Shown here piece by piece: positions 32,881 to 45,075 of a stretch of DNA of 64,000 nucleotides. Below the pieces are notes generated by a model that saw only the letters and a list, made by a program, of their open reading frames with translations, had not been told where the DNA came from and made no database searches. The DNA is taken from positions 396,001-460,000 of the forward strand of contig JAKOGI010000128.1 in assembly GCA_029747015.1 (NCBI GenBank), given 5' to 3'. Within the stretch, counting starts at the first letter, position 1. Each line of letters starts with the position of its first letter. The position numbers were made by a program, and so were the translations under genes. The stretch is from Carnegiea gigantea. Taxonomy: Eukaryota > Streptophyta > Magnoliopsida > Caryophyllales > Cactaceae.

Positions 32881-33650
32881 GTCTGATCATAAGGGTGCTA
32901 GTAGGTAGTCGGTTGTTGATTTGAAAGGGATTAGTCCAACAATTTGCATGCATAGAATTCACTTAGAGGACGATGCCAAACCAGGTAGGTAAATGCAACA
33001 TAGACTGAACCCCCACATGGAAGAAGTTGTTTAGAAAAAGGTAGTAAAGCTTTTAGATTCACACATTATTTACCCTATTTTTCATGGTTAATGGGTCAGT
33101 CCAGCTTAAGTAGTCCCTAAGAAATCTAACATAATTGTGATTAAAAATAGTGATGGTGAATTAACTCCTACTAGACAAACCAGAGGGTGGAGGATGTGCA
33201 TTGATTACAAAAAGTTGAACTTTGCTACTAGAAAGGACCATTTTCCCCTCCAATTTATGGATCAAATTTTGGAAAAATTAGCTGGACAAAGTTTATTGCT
33301 TTCTAGATGGGTATTATGGTTACAACCAAATACCTATCTATCCTGAGGACTAAGAGAAAACCACCTTTACATGCCCATCGGGTGCATTTTGGGTTATATC
33401 ATGCACCTTCCACATTCCAGAGATGCATGATGGCAATATTTTTTGATTACATTAATAATTTTATGGAGGTGTTTATGGATGATTTCTCTATTTTGGGTTC
33501 TTCGTTTAATGGGCGTCTTGTTAATTTATCCACTGTTCTGAAAAGATGTAAAGAAGTGAATTTGGTGTTGAGTTGGGAAAAGAGTCATTTCATGGTGTAA
33601 GAAGGGATTATCTTTGGTCACAAAAGTGTCTTGAAAGGCGATTCAGGTTG
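32881..33650 (+). pseudogene. Athila-type reverse transcriptase
   Basis: Readable blocks run in order: CMHRIHLEDDAKP; the open stretch 33137-33346 with GWRMCIDYKKLNFATRKDHFPL and FMDQILEKLAGQS; a YNQIPI block near 33320; and 33307-33600 with STFQRCMMAIF and an intact catalytic FMDD at 33472-33483. Stops occur before the fingers (32908, 32989, 33033 and nearby) and the frame shifts at about 33300-33420. Confidence 0.9.
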
Positions 33651-33699
33651 ATTAGCCAAAGTTAATTTGATTTCTAATCTGCCTGGCCTTCTTTTATGA

Positions 33700-34230
33700 A
33701 GGCAAGTTAGGTTATTCCTTGGTCATGCTGATTTCTATAGGAGATTTATTAAGGATTTTAGTAAAGTGGCTCTCCCACTTGTTAATCTCTTTACTAAAGA
33801 TGATCCTTTTGTGATTGATGAGTCTTATATAAAAGCTTTAGAAAAGCTTCGATTTTTATTGGTGTCAGGCCCTATTGTGCCGCTAATTTTATTACTGGTG
33901 TTGTTTTGGGTCAAAGGGTGAATAAAGTGCCTCATGTCATTTACTATACTAATAGAACTATAACTGATGTTCAAAGGAATTATTCTAGTACTGAAAAAGA
34001 GTTGCTAGCTGTAGTATTTTCACTTGATAAATTCCATCCATACCTTTTGTGTTCAAAATGTGATTGTGTTTACTGATCATGCTAATTAAAACACTTTATG
34101 GTCCAAGAATGACTCCATGCCAAGACTTATTAGATGGATTTTATGGCTTTAAGAGTTCAATATTGAAATAAAAGATAGGAAAGGTTCTGAAAATTCAGCT
34201 GCAGAACATTGTCGAAAATCTTTACTGAGC
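33700..34230 (+). pseudogene. Athila-type RNase H
   Basis: Segments in three frames: [11 protein letters not shown] near 33730 (RT connection), NYSSTEKELLAVVF (about 33980-34020), VIVFTDHAN (34060-34085) and PRLIRWIL / FNIEIKDRKGSENSAA (34120-34200). Order and content are those of gypsy RNase H. Stops and frameshifts are frequent. Confidence 0.85.
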
Positions 34231-35600
34231 ATACTGATGACTTACTTGGATTTTCCGACCATTTCCCTAATGAGCAACTATTTGTTATGTCACATGCTTC
34301 TCTCCCATGGTTTGCTCACGTTGTGAACTACCTTGCCACTAGGAAGATCCCTCCTCACTGGACCAAACAAGAAAATGATAGGTTCTTCTCATAAGTAGGA
34401 CATTACTATTGGAAAGACCCTTATCTTTTCAAACATTGTCCCGACCATGGTGCGTAAATGTGTGTCCGAGAGTGAAATTCATAGTATTTTGATATCTTAT
34501 CACACTTATGCTTATGGTGGTCGCTTTGGACATCACCCGATAGCTACCAAAGTCCTACATAATGGGTTTTTCTGGCCTACCCTATTTCGTGATGCTCACA
34601 ATTTCTATTTTGCTTGGGAACGTTGTCAATGTATGAGTACCCTGTCCCGTCATGATATGATGCCTCTTTCCACTATTCTGATTGTTGAGATGTTTGATGT
34701 ATGGGAATTGATGTCATAGATCCCTTTCCCCCGTCTTTTAGCTTTGTTTACATATTGGTTGTTGTTGATTATGTGGCAAAGTGGGTGAAAGCCCAGGGTA
34801 CTAGCACTAATGACCATAAGGTGGTGGTAAAATTTGTGAAGGAGTGTATTTTTTATGGGTATGGTAGCCCTAGAGCTCTTGTTCATGATGACGATCACTT
34901 TTGACATCGACCATTTGAGGTTTTTCATTGAAAATATTCTGTGGCTCAAAAAGTAGCTTCCCCATATCACCCTCCGACGAGTGGTTAAGTTGAGGTATCT
35001 AATCATGAGATCAAGTCCAAACTTGAGAAAATAGTTCAAACCAATAGGAAAGAATGGTCTTTGAGAGTGCATGAAGCTCTTATGGCCTGTTATATTGCTT
35101 ATACTCCTATAGGGATGTCTCCTTACCAGCTTCTTTTTTATAAGGCTTGTCACTTGCTAGTTAAATTAGAACATCGTGCTTTTTTGGGCTATTAAAGCTT
35201 TTAATTTTGAAACGAGACAAGTGAATTCTAATTGTATGCTTTAATTGAATGAATTGGATAAATTGCATAATGAAGCCTAAGAGAATGCTAAGATTTATAA
35301 AGACAAAACTAATGCTTTTCATGATAAGATGATTTCTCATAAATCTTTTAAACCTAATCAAAAAGTTTGGCTTTCTAATTCTAAGCTTAAGCTATTTCCT
35401 AGCAAGTTGTAATCCCAATGGGATGGTGCTTTGTTATCTAATACGTGTTTCCCTCTAAGGCAGTCTAAATTTTGGATCCTCAGAATGGTCGAGTTCTTAT
35501 TGTTAATGGTCAACATCTGAAACCTGTTGTGTCTAATGAGATTGAGCCTAGTTTGATAGAGTCCATCAATCTAGTAAACCCTGTCTACTATGATTAGTGG
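34231..35600 (+). pseudogene. Athila-type integrase
   Basis: The zinc-binding region is at 34447-34719 (HTYAYGGRFGHHP...NGFFWPTLFRDAH...CQC). The catalytic core then runs from GIDVIDPFPPSF (first Asp, 34703-34738) through the open stretch 34701-34904 and the VEVSNHEIKSKLEK segment (Glu, about 35000) to the C-terminal NGQHLKPV at 35500-35530. The segment around the second catalytic Asp is altered to HDDD. The minus-strand ORF 34650-35153 is a shadow of this gene. Confidence 0.9.
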
Positions 35601-36657
35601 ATGGGGCCTTGTCTGGCTAAAGAAATAAAACTTAGCACTTGTTGGGAGGCAACCCAATCATTTTAGGTGAGTTTGAGTCTTTTTTTTTTATATATTTTTA
35701 ATTCAAGGTGTGCTTGTGTTTGAGAGTGTGATTCTTCACTTGGTTTTTGGATTTTGTGGTTGGTGATGGTTGTGAAGGTACTTTTAGAGTTGGATGTTGG
35801 GCTTACATGGAAATGATTTCCTCGTGCTGTCAGGTTGTGTTGCTCTTTTCTCTATTTATCTCTTGATTATTGTTTGCTACATTAAGGACAATGTAAGCTT
35901 TAGGTGCGGCGGGGAAGGCAAAATGAAAATGAAAATTTGAGGAAAATTAAAATTGAAAATCTTTGGGTGAATTCGATTTTTGGGAAGAGTTTGAGTATTT
36001 TGATTATATGTGTTCTACTCTTATTATGTGAATTTGATTCACATAACCCATGCCTATAGGAGATTATTTCTAGTTTTGACTGGTTGATGGCAAAAAATGT
36101 TTGCTGTGCTAATATCACTATGTAACTGATCTTGAGTTTAAGATGTAACCCCATTTAAAATGTCATTATGAGTATGCAATATTCAGGTTCTATCTCTATT
36201 CATATCTTTAATTGCCTAAATATATATTAAGTGCTTCTCTGAGTGTTATCTTTATTCATATCTTTATCCACTCAAGAAAATACATGGCATCAAGTAACTT
36301 TCGAAAAGGTTCCCTAAAAAAAATCAAATGAAAAAAATACGAATAAATTGATTTGGTGTTGGGAACTTGATTTTACAGACACTCTTATGATTTTCGTTAT
36401 GTAGGGTGAAATTTGTACTTATGGATTGTTATATGGTTTCATTGGGTGCTTAATTTGCTTGAATCTTGGCCTATTAACTTAGTTGAAATTAGAAATATTT
36501 GATAATGAGATATGTGTTGGTACTGAATTGGTATATGTTAGTTAGAGCATACATTAATGGTTGGATCATTCGATTTTCTTCTCTAATCTTATTTACTTGA
36601 TGAGTTGAATGAATATATGCATTATGGTTATTCTTTGCTCAAGAACTAGCAGAGTGT
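35601..36657 (+). other. Post-pol non-coding region of the Athila-type element
   Basis: No env-like ORF is visible. Two short motifs that recur downstream of pol in Athila-like elements are present: TTGGGAGGCAACCCA (35642-35656) and ACATTAAGGACAATGT (about 35879-35894). Confidence 0.65.
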
Positions 36658-36671
36658 TGGTGTGGGGGAGT
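36658..36671 (+). other. Polypurine tract
   Basis: A GGTGTGGGGGAGT-type purine run lies immediately upstream of the 3' LTR TG start. It would prime plus-strand synthesis. Confidence 0.8.
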
Positions 36672-39163
36672 TGACAATTCATATTTTATATGTAGTTTTA
36701 CCATTCATTTTACCTACTTTTAAGTCTTTGAAGTATATTTTATGAGTAAATAATGCATATTGTATATGATTTTCATGTGAAAAGAAAAAAAATGAATTTC
36801 GGCATAAAATTGATGAATTCAACTCGAATTTGTTCAAGCTCCATCATATGGAAGGATTAGCGATGCTGAGTTCACTTTCCCATTTGACCAATAGTAAATG
36901 GGAAAAATAAACAAAGAAATAAAGTAGAGCTAGTTAGCCCATTTGGGCTTTCTTTCAGCATTTCAGCACCTGATCTAGCTACCCATAAGCTCCGGCCTAG
37001 ACGAGCGTGGCCTAACCCTAGCACCCTCCTTTTCTCAATTTGTTTCTCTCACAATGTCCGGATGGGCCTGCTGTCCCTATCTTCTGGCTCAATCGCCCTC
37101 AACCTACCTGCCTCCACTCATCTTCTTCTCTCACCTGTGTGGGCCTAAAGCCCGGGCCCGTGTTCCAGCTCCATCCCACTCCCTTTCTCACCGCTTGAAC
37201 AAACACAAGTGCCCAGCCCAGCACCTCCTCCTTTCTCCAGCTTGATTGGGCCTATCTTGCATGTGAGTCATGCCCAGTAGGCTCTTATTCTCTTCCCTCC
37301 TTCTTTCCTCCCATTTCGGCTTGTTCTGCATGGCCGAATCATCCATTTAGCACAAACAAATTCTAACTACTAAATTCTCCTCTTGTAAGCAAAACCTAGT
37401 CAACTATAATTAATCAAAATTAGTTTTGTGCCAAAGGAGATCAGAAGGTGCAGGGAGAGGCTTTCCTTCCTTGACGAGTTGAATATGTTGGAGGGAGGGG
37501 AAGCGATGAGTTTGAATGAGAAACTGGTGGAGTTACATGCTAGGGGGGAAGTGATGTGGCGCAAAGGTCTGAAAGTCAAAATTTATGTCCGCAGATTCTC
37601 TTTCTTTACCTTCATTCGCCCCTACTCTTCTTTGATGCCCTTCTTTTAAGGGGGTTCCTTGACGTCGCCAGTCTTATCAATTACCTTTATTTCCAACACT
37701 CTGGATAGGCGGAAGGATCTATGTCCACCCCTTAACTTCCTTTCAATCCACATCGGCTGCAGCTTTCTCAACTGGGAATCATCAAAAAATTGATGGGCAT
37801 AAGCCGCCCCTTCTAATGAATGACCAACCCGTTTTAACTTCCCTCTGCCAAAAGGTCGAGTCTTTAAGATAAGCTGAAATTGGCTTCGCCCTGGGATCAA
37901 CTGGATTAGCTGCTATCTATTATTGATGAACAGGGAGAGATGCCTGACAGACTCACAAAGCATTAGGGGGATCAATGAACAATGGGACTTACCAAGACCG
38001 TCCACTCAACTCTTCACTTCGACTGAACTGGTAAGGACTAGGGGATACGCTTTAGACAATGCATCGAAATGAAGATTAGCCTTTTCTCACGCAATATAAC
38101 AGCCAAGAATTAATTGAAATTAATTTTTAGGCATAAGAAGGGGTGAATTTTCACTTTAAAAAGGGGTTAAGGTTAGAGCAAAGAATTATCCATTCATTCA
38201 TCCACTCATCCAAGCATCCAGGCATTCTTCCACTTTCCTATCTTCTATCTTTCAATTTTTTGAGCCTTTTGTGAGATAATATCATTTAGGTTAAGGAGTT
38301 TAAAAGGAAAATAAGTTTTATTAGCTATTTTTCTCTTCTCTTCTCATCTCATTATGAGTCAAATTTGAGAGGTTGTGCTTAATAATGTCAGTTTGTGTAA
38401 TTGTGTATTAAAGTTTAGGCATAGGAAGTGAAATATACCAACTTTAATAGTGTTTTTACTACCTTTGGCCAACTAAAATACTCTTCTAGTGGATCTTTGA
38501 TAATAATATTATTTTACTAACTTCTTTTGGGGTTATTTTTGTCTCTTTAATTGTATAATTTTGAGTTTATAACTGATCTTAACCTATTTATGCATCTTAA
38601 TACTGTTGTTCATTCATGTTAATTACAATAGTTTAATTTGCTATCTCAAATGAATATTAGGCCTTGTAGGCTAATACAATTTTATGCAATTAGGTTAGAT
38701 TATAATGGTCAAAATTGAATAATTTATGCTAGAAATTAGATGAGTTATGTCTAAAAAGAATAATTCATGCTAAACTACTAGATAAATAATATCATTTGAT
38801 TATTGTAATTATCTTTTTAATTGATGGTCTAATATTTGTAGCTTAGGTTGAACAAGAGACACATTGAACCCCCATTTGAGTTAGTAATTCAATATTTTTT
38901 ATCATTGGTGAAGTCCAAAGTCCTAGCTCTTTCTGTTATTTGATTTTTCTCTACTTTCTTGACTCATTACTCTTCTTTTGTTTATTTTATTTAAATTAAT
39001 ACTTGAACTCCTCGTGTGAATTGTTCTTTATAATTGGAAATGTTAAATTGAAAATCACTATTGTTTTTCGTGAGATCAGCACCCTATACTCGTTAATCTA
39101 CAGTTAACCACGTGCAGTTGTAAGGAAAAAAAGGTCTTAAAACTAAATATAAAATCCACACTA
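36672..39163 (+). repeat. 3' LTR of the nested Athila-type gypsy (with insertion)
   Basis: Starts TGACAATTCATATTTTATAT and ends AAATCCACACTA; the terminal CA of the 5' LTR is TA here. It is 2492 bp long, against 1878 bp in the 5' LTR. The excess is a 638-bp insertion at 37437-38074. Without it the lengths agree (1854 against 1878). Confidence 0.9.
37437..38074. mobile_element. 638-bp foreign insertion in the 3' LTR
   Basis: Absent from the 5' LTR, where the flanking bases join at about 19431-19435. GC content is clearly higher than in the LTR. The first ~170 bp read as a piece resembling a LINE endonuclease/RT linker (RRCRERLSFLDEL...VELHARGEVMWRKGLKVK). The remainder carries a minus-strand ORF (37900-37646) I do not recognise and has a base composition reminiscent of plant mitochondrial DNA. 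AAAG/GAAG at the two edges could be a short duplication. Its origin is unproven. Confidence 0.6.
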
Positions 39164-39168
39164 GTAAC
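39164..39168. repeat. Target-site duplication, right copy (GTAAC)
   Basis: Follows the 3' LTR and pairs with GTAAT at 18663-18667. Joining the two sides with a single copy continues the copia RNase H frame without loss or gain of a codon. Confidence 0.85.
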
Positions 39169-40020
39169 CTACATAATTAGCATAAGAATATTCTATAAGT
39201 TCAAGGTCACCTCTTCTTGGATTCCACCAACTAGGTCCCTGGTGTTAGCAAGATACTTATTATTATTTTTTTTCACAGCTTCAGTGTGTGATTTCTTAAG
39301 AGCTGATTGAAATCTTAAACATAAGTAAACACTAGACACAATGTTAGGCCTACTTGCAGTTAAATACAATAATGATTCAATCATACTTTTGTATACCTTT
39401 TCAAAGATTGACTTACTGATTGAATCTAAGTCAAGGTTACAGTTTAAAACCATTAGAGTTTTGGCATGCTTTGAATTCTCAAGTCCATAATTCTTTAGGA
39501 GTTCCTAACATGCTTTCTTTAGTTGATAAAGATGTCATCTTAGCGTTGTTAGATTTGTAGTCTAAGGAACAAGTTCAACTCCCCATCGTACTCACATTAA
39601 ATTCAGGCTCTGAAGCTTAGAGATGCATAACGATTCATTCATACCAAATAATATATCATCGATATATATTTGCACAAACAAGAAATCTTCTCCCTCTATT
39701 TTAATAAAAATAGCTTTGTTAATTTATCCTCTTTTAAAATCATTTTCGAGTAAGAACTTGCTAAACCTCTCATAGCATGCTCTACGAGCTTGTTTCAATC
39801 CACAAAGAGCTTTTTGCAGCTTGAAAATGTAATTACGATAGTTAAGATTTTCAAAACCAGGGTGCTATTCAACATAACTTCTCCTTGCAAATATCCATTC
39901 CGAAACGCACATTTCACATCCATTTGAGATGACTTGATACCCACGAAAGATGCAAATATAAGTAGCATTCTAGTAGCATCTAATCTAGCTAGAGGGGGCA
40001 AAGGTCTCGTCATAGTGAAT
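39169..40020 (-). pseudogene. SIRE-type copia reverse transcriptase and start of RNase H
   Basis: Minus strand: 40013-39795 holds RPLPPLARLDATRMLLIFASF...QMDVKCAFRNGYLQGEV, the copia RT fingers. ERFSKFLLENDF and the catalytic YIDD (39655-39666, intact) follow. The open stretch 39453-39193 has SLLYLTASRPNIV, the start of the RNase H connection. The gene then reads into the target site at 39168 and resumes at 18662. Several frameshifts. Confidence 0.9.
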
Positions 40021-41500
40021 TCCTTCTTGTAGGTTGTAACTCTTAGTTAGTAGTCTAGCCTTCTTTTTTACTACATTCTAGGGTCACCTTGCTTGTTCCT
40101 CAAAGTCTATCTGGTCCCAATGACTAGATCATTCTTAGGTCAGGTTGTTAAGGATAAAGCTTGGTTTCTTTCAAACTGGTTGAGTTCTTCTTACATAGAT
40201 AAGGTCTAATCAAGGTCTTTAAAAGCTTCTTGGGGGCTCTCAGGTTCTATGACAGACACAAATGTAGAGAAAGTAGATAAATTTCTAAGAGAAGAATGAG
40301 TCCTTGTATTTGAGTTGAGATCTAATATAATGTTGTTCGTATGATGGTGTGCAAGAAATCGGTAGCATATTCTTGATTTTTGGAGATTCTAATCAATGTG
40401 TACTTCCTGCCTTTCTCTTGCACATCTTCTTACCTCAAGGGTCCTGACAGTGTTTTTTTATCAGTTCAAGGTTGGTTGTCGTAAACTTTGAGTTGTAGCT
40501 TTGTTGGATTCAGCTTCTTCCTTCTTCATCATATTCATATCTATTGAATTAAAGATCTTGATGTGAACTTAAGCTGATGATCCCGTCAATATTTTCATCA
40601 AATGCCACATGGATGCTTTCTTAATCACCTTAGTTCTTTTATGCTATACCCAATATTCTTTGCTTTATTGAGAGTATCCAACAAAGACGCCTTCATCACT
40701 TTTTGTATCAAACTTTCTAAGATTGTCTTTTCCATTTATGTGAATGCAGCATTTGCTGCCAAATGCTTTGAAGTAAGAGATCTTTGACTTCTTTCCTTAG
40801 AGGACCTCTTATGGGGGCTGTAGGATAGGTTTCATCAAGCATCTATTGAGAATATAGTTGGCGGTGTTCATGGCTTCAGTCCAGAAGCACTTTGGAATAT
40901 CATTTTTTGTATAGTATTATTCTGGTTATATCTTCAAAGATTCTAATTTTTCTTTCGACCACTCTAGTCTGTGTTGGAGTCCATAGTGCTAAGAAGTTGT
41001 GTGATATTCCCATTTGATTATAGAATTCAATAAATTCTCATCTGAATTCAGTCTCGTGATCAATTCTCATGGGATGAACTAGTAATCCTTAAGTGTTCTA
41101 TACCTTTCTACAATACTTGGCAAACAGTTCAAGACTTTATGTTTTATCCTTTATGAAGAACACCCAGGTAAATCTGAAGTAATCATCAACAATAACAAAC
41201 ATATGTTTACTGCCACCAAGACTTCTCAACCTTATGAGGCCACATAAATCCATATGCAATAATTCAGGGGCCTTATAGGTGTACAATTTTTAAGGGCTTG
41301 AATAAAGCTCTAACTTGTTTTCCCTTTACTCATGCACTGCAGACTTCATCTTTGTTTATTTATGCTTAGGAAGGCCTCTTAATAGATCATGCTTAGATAA
41401 TCTCTAAATAATATGCATGCAAGCATGACCCAACCTTTTATGCTATAACCATGGATCATCATTAACAGCTTTAGAGCATGCAAGGCTCATAGAATTAACA
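40021..41500 (-). pseudogene. SIRE-type copia integrase
   Basis: The GAG-pre-integrase block is readable at about 41450-41380 (WHRRLGHASM). The core follows: HMDLCGLIRLRSLGGSKHMFVIVDDYFRFTWVFF (about 41250-41150), then GISHNF and later broken pieces to about 40300. Open pieces are short, and stops appear about every 30 codons. Confidence 0.85.
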
Positions 41501-41880
41501 TGATCAAGGTTGACAACATAATTGTTTCCCTCTCCAGATCTAGATAGAGTAATATTTCTAGTTTCAAGGCTAGAGACATCACATTGAGCAAAATTGAAGG
41601 TAACCTTATTCCCTTCATCACACAATTAAGATATGCTAAGCAAATTGAATTTAAAACTATGAAGCAAATAAACATTCTTAATTAAGTTAGAGTGATTTTT
41701 GAAAATGTTTCCAAGTCCAATGATATTTCCATACTTTTTGTCTCCAATTATAACTGTGGCTTGATTTGATTCTTTAACTTTTGAAAAAACTTTAGCATCA
41801 CCAATTATGTTCCTTAAGCCTGTCAAGGTACCACATATCAGTGTTTAATTGAAGCATATCTTCAAAACAAACATCAAACC
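41501..41880 (-). pseudogene. SIRE-type copia protease remnant
   Basis: The open stretch 41826-41626 (MTGLRNIIGD...IGDKKYGNIIGLGNIFKN...KFNLLSIS) is the copia protease after its active site. The catalytic D-S-G is replaced: about 41835-41850 reads YLDRL in one frame, so the Asp remains but Ser-Gly is lost. The open stretch 41625-41443 continues toward integrase. Confidence 0.8.
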
Positions 41881-42299
41881 TTTCTATTTTCCTTGATTTG
41901 AAATTTGTGTGTAGGATTTGTTATCATGTTCAATGCCCTTGTACCCTTTGGACCCACACATGAACAATTTTGGGACTACATCCAATGACATCCTTAGCAC
42001 GCACAAAGTTTCTTTGCCACTGTTTCTGGTTATAGTTACCGTGGTATCTTTTTCTCATCCTTGAATGATCAAAGCCTTTTTAAAAACCATTTTCAGTATA
42101 CCTTGAACTGCTTTGACCTACATGAGAAGGTGTCTCTTTAGCAAAGCAGTTTCAATATGATTTCCTTTTGTTTTTGACCCATATGCAGGATCTAAGTAAT
42201 TTCTCTTGTCTCTTAGTGAGTTTTGAAAGAGATTCTGAAAATCCGCACATTGAGCCTTAGGCCTTCCAATTTCTTCTTCAACCTCATGAAGTTTGTCAG

Positions 42300-43491
42300 C
42301 TAGCCTAAAGTTGAATTTGAAAATATGTTCATTTTTAAGTTTTAACTTCTATAGTTTATCCTTAAGAGCTTCAACCTTTTTAATAGAGTTATTCCACTTT
42401 TTCTAGAGTTCAGCGTAGAGTTCTAAACACTGCTTGTTATCATCTTGTAAAGACTTGCATTTGTATTGCAATAAGCACATTTCTCTTGTAATGTTTCCTT
42501 TTCATATTGCAAAAGAGAAATTCCATCATTAAGGGACATCATCTAATAAATATGTTTTTCTTCAGGGTTGTGATAATGTCAAGTAAATCATCTCTAGACA
42601 TTTTAGAAAAAGAGATTTTACCTGGTGCGTAGATGCTTTTTCAGCTTGCGTGGGTGCTGATTTGCAATACCCTATGAATTCTTTTAATTACTTTCCATTT
42701 GACACAAAGCATAGGACTTCATCTTCACTATCATTAGACTCGCTATCACTCCACGCTGCTGTCACATCCCTTTTTTCCTTACCCTTGAACTTTTTCTTTT
42801 CGGCTTTCTTTTTCAAGGATTGGCAATCATTAATCATGCGTCCTAATTAGCGACAACCAAAGCAAATAATTGTGTTAGTTTTAAGGTTCTAATAGGATGA
42901 TTTTATATCTTTGTTATCTTTTGGGGACGATCATCTTCAAAGCTTCTTGAGGTCAAAATTCTTGTTCTTAAGCATTTTGTGGAAACTTCTGACTGGCATG
43001 ACTATTTCATCATCTAATGCTTCAGATTCTAAGTTACCTTGACTTTCAGGGTGCTTGATTGTACTTTGCAAGGATACCCCTTTGGAAGAGGTTTCCTCTT
43101 GCTCTTCCTAGAGGTGAACCTCATAAGAAAGAAGTTTCCCAAATAGATTCTCTAGCTTCAAGGTAGTTTGGTTCTGAGCCTCTTTAATGGCCGTGGCCTT
43201 GGCTCCTCATTGGTTCCTTGGGAGACTTGTTAATATCTTCCTCACCATATCTTCAGTTGGGTAGACTTTTCTAATAGACTTGAGGTTGTTTTCTGCAATG
43301 TTAGTGAATATGATGTATGACTCATTGACACCTTCATTTGGAAGCATCTTGAAAAGCTTATATTGGTGTATATAGATGCTGATCTTTGATTTTCTAACTT
43401 GACTTATTATATCTTCATATGTGGTAACTAAAGTGTTCCACACTTTAATTGCTATTTCACAAGTAAAAATTTTATTAAAACTCATTAACAT
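42300..43491 (-). pseudogene. SIRE-type copia gag
   Basis: The open stretch 43491-43207 carries the UBN2-type gag core (AIKVWNTLVTTYED...SKISIYIHQYKLFKMLPNEGV...RKILTSLPRNQ). The zinc knuckle region (about 42865-42820) reads CFGCR..LGRMINDC with a stop inside and Arg in place of the zinc-binding His. Downstream is a Lys-rich then Ser/Asp-rich tract (WSDSESNDSEDEV), as usual in SIRE-type gags. Confidence 0.8.
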
Positions 43492-43814
43492 CTAGAGCAC
43501 AATATAAAACATTAATAACCTTGTAATTTTTCTCGACTGTCTCATGCTCTTTAGGGGTGCGCTGTTCAATGGGATTTTCCAATCGTTCAGTCCGAACTGT
43601 ATGATAATTCTGATTGGAGTCGTTAGCGCTATGTTCTATATCTTATAGTTTTAATCCATCAATGAAATCTATATAAGTCTCTTCTAATGAGTAAAGTTAG
43701 ATTTAGAAGATAAAGGAGGTGTAGACACAAATTTTCCTTGACTGATCTACGTCATACCTGAGCCATGCATTGATCTTCACTCACTTGATGGTTAAGTCAT
43801 AAGAGATGAGACGA

Positions 43815-43826
43815 ACTCTAATACTA
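43815..43826 (-). other. Primer binding site of the SIRE-type copia (degenerate)
   Basis: On the minus strand TAGTATTAGAGT matches the initiator tRNA-Met complement TGGTATCAGAGC in 9 of 12 positions. The LTR end TGTTGG... starts 2 bp further on the plus strand. Confidence 0.6.
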
Positions 43827-43828
43827 AT

Positions 43829-45000
43829 TGTTGGTCCCAAGTAAGATTAATCATCCTAAGTGACGAATAAGGCGGTCACAAATATTAGAAATTATAAACT
43901 AAACATATAATATAATAAAAAATAGTAAAACTCAAGGATGTGGTAATTTATGCTATGATCAAATAAATTAGTGTAGTGTGGTAATTAATCTAAATTAATG
44001 TAGTGTGGTAATTTATAGCCCCTTGAAGGGTAAAAAACATAGCCAAACTTTAAGGATATGATCAAATAAATTTTGTACTAAATTTATGCTATGCTTCTTT
44101 ATCATGGAATTGCATATTTATGTACAGTTTAGGTTTTATTGATCTGACACGCAAACTCTAGACTTGAAAAATTAATTAGAGTGTCACAAATTTGTAAGAG
44201 TCTAATTTCTTAAAAGGGCATGATAGTCATCGTTTCGAAGGGATTAAGTCTAATTTCTTAAAAAGACATGATAGTCATAGTTCATATGCAAGTTAATATA
44301 GCCTAATTTATCATTTGTGCTATGTTTCTTTATTACGAAATTGCATCTTTATGTATAACTTAGATTTTATTGATTTGATGTGCAAATTCTAGACTTAGAA
44401 AATTGATCAAAGTGTCATAAAATTCATTTTAAACTCAATTCAACTTATACTAATTTTCAAACTCAGATAAGGAATTGTTTCTGACAAGCTAGTCAAGTTC
44501 CTTGACAATATACGCTCAAAGTCATTAAGCTCTAGCAGTTCAATGTCATTAGTTAGCTAATAATCGTGTTGGGCATGTTACTTGTAAGTAATTAAGCACA
44601 TGGATATGATTCTCAAGTATTTATGCAAACAAGACTTAATGACCCTTTGTGTGGATTGCTCATCTGCCTGGAGATTAGAGCATATATTAAACATGAGACC
44701 ACATTTAGAGATTCTTTAGTGTTAATAAAATTAGTGGTGATTTTTTTATTCTTAAAAAAAGTTCAAAACATATCAAAAGATTCCCTGTGGTATCTTGGGA
44801 TAGAGTCTTTTAAATTGGCCAGTAGACTAGCGTCCGGAAGACCTAAAAAATGTTTAGGAAAAAGGAAAACTAGAAGAGGAAATAAAAAAATTGATACAAA
44901 TTTCTTTTACCGTACACCTAACAATCAAATTTGCAAGGTTTAGATGTGTATTTTTTAAAAAAAGAGAGGAATGTCATAAAGGTATTCAATAGAAAGTGGG
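43829..45000 (-). repeat. Presumed 5' LTR of the SIRE-type copia
   Basis: Begins TGTTGGTCCCAAG next to the primer binding site and is non-coding and AT-rich. The outer boundary is only approximate because the 3' LTR was not found. It includes internal direct repeats (listed separately). Confidence 0.45.
44083..44420. repeat. Pair of ~108-bp direct repeats
   Basis: 44083-44190 and 44314-44420 align over their full length at about 80-85% by eye (core: ..TATG.TTCTTTAT..). Confidence 0.8.
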
Positions 45001-45075
45001 TAATGCGTCCCATATCAATTTTTCGCTCAAAAATTAGTAGGAGTCTAATTTCTTAAAAAGACATGGTAGTCATAG
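44199..45075. repeat. Three copies of a ~32-bp motif
   Basis: The motif AGTCTAATTTCTTAAAA, ending in a GATAGTCAT-like tail, occurs at 44199-44230, 44247-44278 and 45042-45073. The third copy is about 760 bp away, which shows that an older, larger duplication has been disrupted. Confidence 0.8.

Noticed and set aside
34650..35153. 167-codon minus-strand ORF, the longest in the window
   Set aside because: It is the complement of the Athila-type integrase, whose plus-strand motifs are clear.
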